33,189 nt of DNA from a virus. Numbering within the stretch: the stretch's first letter is position 1; each line of letters begins with the position of its first letter. The stretch covers positions 1 to 33,189 of IMG/VR virus record IMGVR_UViG_3300044911_001419. One strand, 5' to 3'. The notes beneath the pieces are model-generated. The model was not told the origin of the DNA. It saw only the letters and a list, made by a program, of their open reading frames with translations, and ran no database searches. Below, piece after piece: positions 27,208-33,189 of the stretch. The translations under genes were made by a program, and so were the position numbers.

Positions 27208-27797
27208 TACGCGGCTTCCTCAACCTGAGGCGGACGCCCCCGGCGCTTCTCAAGGGCCTCAAGGCGGCCTTCCAGGCGCTCCACCACTTCTTCAAGGCGG
27301 CGCTTGTCCTCGCGAAGGTCGGCGACTTCCTTCACCAGCGGCGACAGGTCGCGCTTCGCCTGAAGCTCGGCCACGGCCATGTCACGCAGCACGCGCCCGT
27401 CCATGCCGATTTCACCAAGGGCGGAATCGGGGACAGCGGCCAAGTCCTCAAGCGTCGGATATCGCGCAGCCAACTGCTCGCGGCGGGACTTCAGGATTCG
27501 CTCCCAGTGCATCAGCGGCGTACCTTCTCGCGGGATTTCCCGGCCTGCCTTGAATGCCGCCAAGCCTTCCTTGAATTCCGAAACCCATGAATGCTCATAG
27601 CGCCCTTCGCGGGCCTCGCGGCCTTTCCGCTCAATCCACTCCTCGGCGAAAAACTCCATCGGGTCGCCCTTGTGCCCGTGTGGCGTCACCTGAATAAACG
27701 TGACGATTTTCGGCACTTCGTAGCCCATTTCGGCGGTTTTCTCGGCATCGACACCGTGCTCACGGTCGATGAAGCGGAAGTAAGGAACTCGATTCAT
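27207..27797 (-). CDS. podophage hypothetical with coiled-coil end
   Basis: 196 residues, ATG 27797 with GGAGA 5 nt upstream. It starts MNRVPYFRFIDREHGVDAEK and ends in a clear coiled coil (LVKEVADLREDKRRLEEVVE, then LEGRLEALEKR) and a basic tail RRGRPPQVEEAA. The mid-part has FIQVTPHGHKGDPMEFFAEE. Similar proteins are encoded after the capsid in podophages. It may assist assembly. Its stop is one base from the adaptor start (shared base). Confidence 0.6.
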   Translation of the reverse strand: MNRVPYFRFIDREHGVDAEKTAEMGYEVPKIVTFIQVTPHGHKGDPMEFFAEEWIERKGREAREGRYEHSWVSEFKEGLAAFKAGREIPREGTPLMHWERILKSRREQLAARYPTLEDLAAVPDSALGEIGMDGRVLRDMAVAELQAKRDLSPLVKEVADLREDKRRLEEVVERLEGRLEALEKRRGRPPQVEEAA

Positions 27798-27843
27798 GCT
27801 GTCTCCAAGCGGTTGCGCTTTGTTTTGCCCACTGTATTGCGGG

Positions 27844-27873
27844 CAAAAGAAAGCGCCCCGGCGAACCGGGGCG
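27844..27873 (-). terminator. rho-independent terminator, leftward, after capsid genes
   Basis: Minus strand: CGCCCCGG, TTCG tetraloop, CCGGGGCG (27873-27854), followed by CTTTCTTTTG. This 8-bp GC stem and T tract are a strong terminator just after the structural protein gene 27887-28660. It would lower expression of downstream tail genes relative to capsid. Confidence 0.85.
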
Positions 27874-27886
27874 AGGGTGGTGGTGT

Positions 27887-28660
27887 TTAGGCCGCGCCAG
27901 CCAGCGTCGGACGGTTGCAAGTCACGATGTTGTAGAACGCCGTGCCGTCGTTGTACGTGCCGGTGACGGACACCGCGCCAGTCGTGTTGCCGTTGGCGGC
28001 AAGCGTGATGGTGCGGTTATCCGAGCTGATGTCGTTGATGATGGAAGCCGCTGCCGTCGCGCCCGTGGTGGACACGCCCTGGAACCAGCCGAACGAATCG
28101 GACACGGTAATGACGGGCGAGCCGCTGCGGACGTTGGCCACCTTGACCACGGTGCTGGTCGCGGCGCGGGTGACGCGGGCATTCAGAATCTGACGGTTGG
28201 TCAGCGTGCCGCTGCCCTGACCGGCTGTCGTGGACGACAGGCCGATACCGGCATCCGCCGCGACGCTCGCCGCAGACCACACCGGGGTCGAACCGCTGAT
28301 GACGGCCCACAGGAAGTAGGTGCCAGTGGCGGCAGCCGACGGGATGCCGACGCTGTTGAACGCCACGGAACGGCCGGTGCTGGCCGTGGTCGCGGCAAGG
28401 GCGGCGTTGAAGCCACCAGCCGAGCCGGGGACGTTGGTATCAACGGTAATGCCCTGGTCAAACGCCAGAATAGTGCCGGTACGCAGCGGGGTGCCCGTGG
28501 TGAAGGCGAAACGCAGGTACACGAGTTCCTGCGCGCCCCAGTACGGGTCCACAACAGAAACGACGGTGCCCAGCGCATGACGCTGGACGGTATCCCAGGT
28601 GGCAAAGTTGCCGACCGGGTTGGCTCCCGCAATGGGGAGCAGCGAAGAGGCGATGGTCAT
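27887..28660 (-). CDS. capsid-associated structural protein (decoration-type)
   Basis: 257 residues, ATG 28660 with GGAG 6 nt upstream. Beta-rich, Ala/Thr/Ser/Gly-rich sequence with TIASSLLPIAGANPVGNFAT at the start and FQGVSTTGATAAASIINDIS near the end. It directly follows the major capsid gene and shares its strong ribosome-binding site and terminator, so it should be made in similar amount. This is the usual place of a head decoration protein. No enzymatic motif. Confidence 0.7.
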   Translation of the reverse strand: MTIASSLLPIAGANPVGNFATWDTVQRHALGTVVSVVDPYWGAQELVYLRFAFTTGTPLRTGTILAFDQGITVDTNVPGSAGGFNAALAATTASTGRSVAFNSVGIPSAAATGTYFLWAVISGSTPVWSAASVAADAGIGLSSTTAGQGSGTLTNRQILNARVTRAATSTVVKVANVRSGSPVITVSDSFGWFQGVSTTGATAAASIINDISSDNRTITLAANGNTTGAVSVTGTYNDGTAFYNIVTCNRPTLAGAA

Positions 28661-28670
28661 ATGTTTCTCC

Positions 28671-29666
28671 TTACGCCTTCATCACGCCCTGCAGCGAGCG
28701 GTTGCTCACCGTGGCGTTGCCCATCCACACAATGGTGCGAACCATCGCGTCCTGATTGATGCTTTCCACCTCTTCCAGCATGGTCATGTTGGCGTCGCGG
28801 TGGACGACGAGATCCATGTAGTTGGTGTTGAGGAAGTAGGCATGCTGCGCCGGAATGCCGCCCGACGAATCGAAGAACACGTCGGCGGTCTTGTACTTCA
28901 TCGAAATCATGCCGGCGCGGCCATTCTCGTCAGCGGTGTAGCGCTTGAGGCTGGTCTGCGACTGCTCGAAGAACGAGAAGTAATCGTCCGACATCACGAT
29001 GAGGTCCGGGGTATCCGCGCCACGAGTGAGGCGAATCCACAGCGGCAGCATCAGCGACTCGATGGTGTTGGCCGACGGCGTAATCGCAGCGCCACCCTGA
29101 AGCGGGGCCGCCGCGCTCTGGACCACGTTCTGCCAGAAGGCGTAGGTCGACGAATTGATGCCGCCAACCGTGCCCGTGCCCGCGTCAGCCACCAGCGACT
29201 GGAGGCCGCCAATCTGGTTGGCAGCCGTGCCATCGCTGTACAGGTCGCTCGACAAGCCGTTCGCCATGCTGTTCTGCGCGTTCTTCACCTTCGCCTTGAC
29301 GAAGTTGATGATGCGATTCTCACCGCTGTTCACGCGCATTTCGTAGCCCGAAATGGCGATGCTCACCGCCACCTGACGCCACGGGTATTCCGCCGCGCTG
29401 ATGACGTCCACGGCGTTGATGGCCAGCACGTCGAACCCGCTGTAGCGCTGGTAGGTGCTGTTGCTGGCGTATTCCAGCGGCTCGACGACGGAAAGACCGC
29501 CGTCCTCGACGCGGGTCTTGCCCGCCTCTTTCAGTTTGCGATACAGCGCGTTGTGCTTCGTCACGTTGTCCGCAATATCCTTACGGTGGGCACGATAAGT
29601 CGTGCTCACCAGCTCGCTGAACACGTTAAACGCGCCAGCGGCAAAGCCCTGTCCCGGTGAAGGCAT
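28671..29666 (-). CDS. major capsid protein
   Basis: 331 residues, ATG 29666, AGGAG 7 nt upstream. The sequence has the features of an HK97-fold capsid protein: N-terminal helix (FNVFSELVSTTYRAHRKDIA), a G-YEMRVNSGENRIINFVKAKV spine helix region, and the end SDDYFSFFEQSQTSLKRYTA with VVHRDANMTMLEEVESINQD. It forms the icosahedral shell, assembling on the scaffold encoded immediately upstream. Length is normal for podophages. Confidence 0.9.
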   Translation of the reverse strand: MPSPGQGFAAGAFNVFSELVSTTYRAHRKDIADNVTKHNALYRKLKEAGKTRVEDGGLSVVEPLEYASNSTYQRYSGFDVLAINAVDVISAAEYPWRQVAVSIAISGYEMRVNSGENRIINFVKAKVKNAQNSMANGLSSDLYSDGTAANQIGGLQSLVADAGTGTVGGINSSTYAFWQNVVQSAAAPLQGGAAITPSANTIESLMLPLWIRLTRGADTPDLIVMSDDYFSFFEQSQTSLKRYTADENGRAGMISMKYKTADVFFDSSGGIPAQHAYFLNTNYMDLVVHRDANMTMLEEVESINQDAMVRTIVWMGNATVSNRSLQGVMKA

Positions 29667-29676
29667 GATGTAACTC

Positions 29677-30684
29677 CTATGCGCTCGTCAAACGACGCAG
29701 CGTCTCTCTGATGGTGTCGTCCATTGTTTGCCCTGCGGCAATGTCGGCCGGCAAAGCGGGCCGGGAGCGCACGTTGACGCTCGCCATTCGCTTTGCGGCT
29801 TCCGCCTTCTTCGCGGCCTCTCCTCGCTGCGCCTGCGCCTGCTGTTGAGTCAGGGCCTGCCGGGTCTGAGGATTCGCGTAGATGGCTTGCGCGTAGGCAT
29901 CGTCAAGGGACGTCGCGAGACCGGCTTGCAGTAATGCAGCCATGTGTTCGCGTACCGCCTCGAAATGCACGTGCGCGGGGTCGGCAGCGAAGCGGGATAT
30001 CTCGCTGTGTAGCGTTTCTTCCGCCTGCTGCCGGCCAAGGTTCTGTTGCTGTTCGATGTAGCCCTGCAACTGCCGCATCTGCTGCTGTAGGGCTGAAAGC
30101 GTCGGATCTACCGGCGCGGGTTTGTATTCCTGTACCTTTCCGATGTCCACGCCGTACTGCTGAGCCAGAAAGCCCAGAAACTGCACCTTTTCGTCAGGCG
30201 AGCCGAAGCGCAGCTTGGCGTCGGCCTGCAAAAGGTTTTGCACGGCGACATCAGGCGTGACGCCCAATGCCTGCATCGTTGGGATAAATGGCTCAAGGGC
30301 CTGCCGCATGGAGCCGCCGAACTGCGCCTCCTGCCGGTACTGCTCAATGCCCTTATGGAAATCCTGCTCGCGCCTCAGCACTTCCTGCTGGACTTCCGGA
30401 GGTACAGCGGCCCACTTTTCGGCCACTTCTTTGCGCCAGGTATTCGGAGGCGGAATGCTTGGGGCTTCCGGGACTTCCGGCTGCACCTCTTCCTGCGCTT
30501 CCTGTCGGGGCGCAAACCGCCCGCTGTCGTCCCGCGTGATAGCGGGCTTTTCGGCTTCAACAGGCTCTGCGGATTCGCCCGCAGTCAGCTTCGCCAGCGT
30601 TTCCCTGATGGTGTCGTCCATCGACTTTTCGTCGACTTCTTCCACCTCGATACCGTCGGGGGTTGCCCCTTCGTTTTCGAGCAT
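29677..30684 (-). CDS. scaffolding protein with the same motif at both ends
   Basis: 335 residues, ATG 30684, GGAGG 4 nt upstream. Acidic and Gln-rich, disordered at the N-terminus (EEVQPEVPEAPSIPPPNTW), with a long helical centre (LSALQQQMRQLQGYIEQQQN). The motif MDDTIRETL(AK)LT at residues 22-34 recurs as MDDTIRETL(RR)LT at the C-terminus. C-terminal helices of scaffolds bind capsid protein; the N-terminal copy is unusual. It guides capsid assembly and leaves before maturation. It is 10 bp upstream of the capsid gene. Confidence 0.85.
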   Translation of the reverse strand: MLENEGATPDGIEVEEVDEKSMDDTIRETLAKLTAGESAEPVEAEKPAITRDDSGRFAPRQEAQEEVQPEVPEAPSIPPPNTWRKEVAEKWAAVPPEVQQEVLRREQDFHKGIEQYRQEAQFGGSMRQALEPFIPTMQALGVTPDVAVQNLLQADAKLRFGSPDEKVQFLGFLAQQYGVDIGKVQEYKPAPVDPTLSALQQQMRQLQGYIEQQQNLGRQQAEETLHSEISRFAADPAHVHFEAVREHMAALLQAGLATSLDDAYAQAIYANPQTRQALTQQQAQAQRGEAAKKAEAAKRMASVNVRSRPALPADIAAGQTMDDTIRETLRRLTSA

Positions 30685-30700
30685 TCGGCCTCCAGAAATG

Positions 30701-30722
30701 AAAAAACCCGCCGAAGCGGGTT
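30701..30722 (-). terminator. rho-independent terminator, leftward, copy 1
   Basis: Minus strand: AACCCGC, TTCG, GCGGGTT and then TTTT (complement of the A run from 30701). It lies only 17 bp before the scaffold start, so a separate scaffold promoter cannot fit between them. Confidence 0.8.
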
Positions 30723-30724
30723 AC

Positions 30725-30748
30725 AAAAAAGCCCGCACTAGGCGGGCT
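30725..30748 (-). terminator. rho-independent terminator, leftward, copy 2
   Basis: Minus strand: AGCCCGCC, TAGT, GCGGGC, then TTTTTT (complement of 30725-30730). It directly precedes copy 1 in the direction of transcription. Only one base differs in the stem-loop core from the terminator at 1922-1946. Confidence 0.8.
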
Positions 30749-30750
30749 GG

Positions 30751-31080
30751 TTACATGCGTTCTAAGCGCCGCCTCATGTCAGGCGGCAGTTGGTGGTAGG
30801 CCCGCCGTGCGGCGGCGTCCAAGCGGGCGTCGGCCTTCGCCTCGTCATAGGCCCGCGCCCGAGCGGCTTCCTTCTTTTCGGTGTCCATGCCTTCCCACGG
30901 GCGGCTGCCGGTGCGCTTCAAGTCCTCGCGTCGACCTTTCCGTCCATGCACGATTCGCCCGTCAACGGGGCTTTCGTAGTCGGGAAGGTCGCCCACCACG
31001 AAGTGCGTTTTCGCTTGCGTGTACTGGTTGGCCGGGATGAGTTCGCCGGTTTCCCTGTCCTGAATGAATCGCTGTCTCAT
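30751..31080 (-). CDS. hypothetical phage protein
   Basis: 109 residues, ATG 31080 (ATGA overlap). MRQRFIQDRETGELIPANQY is a familiar start for small phage proteins encoded just before the scaffold. The rest is basic and helical (ARARAYDEAKADARLDAAAR, RAYHQLPPDMRRRLERM). It may help assemble heads or bind DNA. Two leftward terminators follow the stop within 3 bp. No catalytic residues. Confidence 0.65.
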   Translation of the reverse strand: MRQRFIQDRETGELIPANQYTQAKTHFVVGDLPDYESPVDGRIVHGRKGRREDLKRTGSRPWEGMDTEKKEAARARAYDEAKADARLDAAARRAYHQLPPDMRRRLERM

Positions 31081-31583
31081 AGCAGCAGCAACACTTCCTC
31101 GTCGTCTTGTTCCAATAATTCCTGATATTCCCGCAGCCTGATTTCGATGGCGTGCAGGGCCATCGCGTAAGCCTGCCAGTCAGGCTCCGCTTTCGGCGTT
31201 TTCGGGATTTCGACGGCTTCAACAAGTGCCGGGGCTTCCTCCCGGACTTCAGCCAGCAGCTTCTCAACCCGCGCCTTCGCCCGCTTGGCCTTGCGGTAAG
31301 ACCAGATTTCGGTGCGCGGCGCGTCGTCGCCGCCGACCTTGGTAGCCGTGCCGCCCGGAGCCTCACCGCCACCGGACAAGCCGCCAAGGCCAGATACTTC
31401 GCCCGAGCCTTGGGCAGTCGTTGCGCCCTGCCCGACAAGACCGCCAACGCCGTCAACCGTGCCCGAGCCTGACGCTGCTGCGCTTGGCGCTTGGCCTTCG
31501 CCAACAAGTCCGCCTACACCGTCAACGGTGCCCGCGCCATTCCCCGCGCCCGCTGCCGCGTTTTGGAGCAGGGTCAGCAGCAT
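31077..31583 (-). CDS. glycine-rich repeat protein
   Basis: 168 residues, ATG 31583. Residues 18-30, 41-53 and 61-73 are repeats of G-TVDGVGGLVG-x-G (last copy GEVSGLGGLSGGG), spaced 20-23 residues. The C-terminal half is helical and charged (RKAKRAKARVEKLLAEVREE, then MALHAIEIRLREYQELLEQD). It ends LLLL. The Gly-rich part may form an extended sheet or act as a flexible spacer. Its location before scaffold suggests a head component. Confidence 0.65.
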   Translation of the reverse strand: MLLTLLQNAAAGAGNGAGTVDGVGGLVGEGQAPSAAASGSGTVDGVGGLVGQGATTAQGSGEVSGLGGLSGGGEAPGGTATKVGGDDAPRTEIWSYRKAKRAKARVEKLLAEVREEAPALVEAVEIPKTPKAEPDWQAYAMALHAIEIRLREYQELLEQDDEEVLLLL

Positions 31584-31589
31584 TGTGGA

Positions 31590-31754
31590 TTAGCCGATTG
31601 CGCGCAGGGTGCTTAGGGTGTTTTCGGTTTCCGCGATTTCGGCGTCAAGCGAGTCAATGCGGGCAATGTCACCCAGGTCCGCCGCTGATGTCCTTGCCTG
31701 CGAAAGATTCACCAGCCGACGCGATAGCAAATCAATCAGGTCGGCGATGCTCAT
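31590..31754 (-). CDS. small helical protein
   Basis: 54 residues, ATG 31754, sharing a base with the stop of the propeller protein (TGATG). The sequence SIADLIDLLSRRLVNLSQAR, then LGDIARIDSLDAEIAETENT, is a two-helix, coiled-coil-like hairpin. Similar mini proteins with L-x2-L-x6-RL patterns occur next to phage structural genes and help assembly. No function known. It is 6 bp from the next gene. Confidence 0.65.
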   Translation of the reverse strand: MSIADLIDLLSRRLVNLSQARTSAADLGDIARIDSLDAEIAETENTLSTLRAIG

Positions 31755-33189
31755 CAGATCACCATCGCCCGCAGCAGCACGGTGGACGTGTTGAGCAGCA
31801 TGTACACGTAATCAATTTCAGTGCCGCCGTCCATGTAATGCACATCGAACGCCGTGTCGCCAAGCAGGGCCGCGCCTTGGGTGTAGGTCATCGTCGACCA
31901 GCCGTCTTGCTCCGAGGTCGTCAGGTTCAGGCGGAACCAACGGCCCGTGGCGTCCTTCTGGCTGTACAGGTTGTTATTGAGATAGACGTGCTTCGTCCCG
32001 GTCGTCAGCGTTTCCGTCGCGGGCGAATAGGTGATGGCATTCACCCAGGTATTCGCGGCGATGTCGTAGTAATCCATGACGGCACCCGCCGCGCCTCGGT
32101 AGCTGTAGATGCGGCGACCGGCGATGATGCTGTTCTCATCATTCCATGCTGTGTCGCTGGTTTCCCACGCCCAGTGCCCCGACATGCCGGTTCCCGGCGC
32201 TGCGCCTCGGGCCAGCGTGGGACTCAAAGTCGTCCACGTGCCCGCCGAGATGGAATAGCGGAACAGGGTGACGGCGTTTGACCCCATGTAGTAGATGAAG
32301 TCGTCGTTGCCCTCGATGCTGTATGCCGAGGTCGCGTCAGGCTGCGTCGTCCACGCGGCGCTGGTCGTGATGACGGTGGCCGTGTTGGAAGCGATGGTTC
32401 GAATCTGGCCCGCGCCGGTGCCGCCAGTGATGCGAATCTGGTAATTCGCCCACTGATTGACGGCCCAAGTTTTTGCGCTGTTCGTCAGCGTCGATGCGCC
32501 GCCTGCCGTGGCCGTGCCGGTAGCGAATGACTTGTACCCTTCGCCTTGCCACGACGGGGTGGAAATCAGCTTTGAGTCGGTGCCGATGACGGCGGCGGGG
32601 GCGATGCCGTCCGTCGCGCCGGTTTCGGCAGCGGCCCAGGTGTTGGTTGCGAAGTCGTAGAACCGGAAAACGTTAGCCGTCGTCGTGCCCGCCGCTGTGA
32701 TCGCATTTAGGACGTACCAGCGGGGCGTTAACAGCCGGAAAGTCGTCGATGCCGTGAACGCTGAAGCCTGCACGGGAACCCTGATGGTCGCAGTGGCGCC
32801 GATGGTGTTTGACTCAATCGCCAGCGTCACGCCAGCGTTCGGGCCGCCGGTAATGTGGATGCTGTAACCCCGAAGGTCGCGAGCCAGTGTCAGGCCGGTG
32901 ATGATGGTAGATGTCGTGCCGCCCGTGGCGGTGCCCGATGGCCCGACCGCTGTTGCCGTCCCGCACGCACCCGGCGCAAATGTACCCGCCAGCGCGCCGG
33001 ACGGGATTTGCACCCAAGCGTCCTCGAGCGGGTTGTACAGGTAATGCACTGTTGCGCTGACGACATACAACTGCTGCTGCCGGTAATGACGCGATGACGC
33101 GATAAACGACCCGGTAACGCTTGCTGTGGGCGCAGGCGTGCAGAACTCCCATCGTTTTAGGTCCAGCAGTTTGCGGTTGCCGTTGGTGG
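31754..33189 (-). CDS. propeller-like virion protein, 5' end cut by window
   Basis: At least 478 residues: the frame stays open from TGA 31756-31754 to the window end, so the TTG at 33070 is not the start. Kelch-type lines such as VFRFYDFATNTWAAAETGA, TLFRYSISAGTWTTLSPTL and MDYYDIAANTWVNAITYS indicate a beta-propeller. Two related modules, YSIHITGGPNAGVTLAIESN (about 32870-32730) and YQIRITGGTGAGQIRTIASN (about 32445-32310), are internal repeats. It probably forms part of the virion surface or tail. It is the first visible gene of the late operon on this side. Confidence 0.75.
   Translation of the reverse strand, partial: TNGNRKLLDLKRWEFCTPAPTASVTGSFIASSRHYRQQQLYVVSATVHYLYNPLEDAWVQIPSGALAGTFAPGACGTATAVGPSGTATGGTTSTIITGLTLARDLRGYSIHITGGPNAGVTLAIESNTIGATATIRVPVQASAFTASTTFRLLTPRWYVLNAITAAGTTTANVFRFYDFATNTWAAAETGATDGIAPAAVIGTDSKLISTPSWQGEGYKSFATGTATAGGASTLTNSAKTWAVNQWANYQIRITGGTGAGQIRTIASNTATVITTSAAWTTQPDATSAYSIEGNDDFIYYMGSNAVTLFRYSISAGTWTTLSPTLARGAAPGTGMSGHWAWETSDTAWNDENSIIAGRRIYSYRGAAGAVMDYYDIAANTWVNAITYSPATETLTTGTKHVYLNNNLYSQKDATGRWFRLNLTTSEQDGWSTMTYTQGAALLGDTAFDVHYMDGGTEIDYVYMLLNTSTVLLRAMVI

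Noticed and set aside
28599-29660. 353-codon plus-strand frame opposite the major capsid gene
   Set aside because: His/Arg/Val-rich antisense shadow of a well-supported capsid gene, without ribosome-binding site or family resemblance.

Overview
The window is most of a temperate, short-tailed (podovirus-like) phage genome from a high-GC (by eye about 60% GC) Gram-negative, probably proteobacterial, host. Nearly all sequence is coding. Genes are packed with ATGA, GTGA, TGATG or TAATG stop/start overlaps. The gene set is purely viral: two terminase subunits, scaffold, major capsid, tail and ejection proteins, a lysis block, an ERF-type recombination block, two repressor-type regulators and a tyrosine integrase. 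No host housekeeping gene is visible. The only host-derived sequence is a 49-bp 3' piece of a tRNA-Leu(TAA) gene just after the integrase, read here as the attP core.

Layout. (1) 1-1875, minus strand: a truncated virion-type gene, then terminase large and small. (2) 1876-2024: a gene-free stretch with a leftward terminator. (3) 2025-7763, minus strand: the early-left operon. From its promoter outward it holds Cro-like regulator, small membrane protein, ribbon-helix-helix-like protein, HTH protein, DUF1376 and P-like replication proteins, small proteins, a cytosine-C5 methyltransferase overlapped by a long alternate-frame ORF, a second methyltransferase-like protein, a zinc-finger protein, a NinG-like protein, three HTH proteins and last a possible late regulator next to the terminator. 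(4) 7764-8539: the lysogeny switch. A 146-aa repressor without a cleavage domain is flanked on both sides by a promoter with two 13-bp TAGC-N5-GCTA operators in the same geometry. (5) 8540-13565, plus strand: small acidic proteins, ERF annealing protein, SSB-like protein, a family of small proteins with repeated junctions, excisionase, integrase. (6) 13642-13690: attP. (7) 13769-14737, plus strand: accessory cassette, including a two-gene operon with its own promoter and a perfect palindrome over the -10, an organisation like acr-aca operons. (8) 14738-33189, minus strand: late operon. In transcription order it holds a propeller-like virion protein (5' end cut), small proteins, tandem terminators, scaffold, capsid, a second structural protein, a terminator, adaptor and tail proteins, a GNAT enzyme, ejection-type proteins, a plus-strand membrane-protein cassette with its own promoter, tail fibre, a secreted protein, endolysin, holin, metallophosphoesterase, zinc-ribbon protein and an ADP-ribosyltransferase-like protein.

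How it fits together. Both ends of the window read leftward through virion genes: terminase leads off the left edge and the structural operon enters from the right edge. The attP core lies between integrase and the distal late genes. This is the order of a circular or excised phage genome, in which the missing portal region would join the two edges, and not of an integrated prophage. Host genus and phage genus cannot be fixed from the sequence alone. Family assignments rest on recognised motifs and gene order, not on searches.
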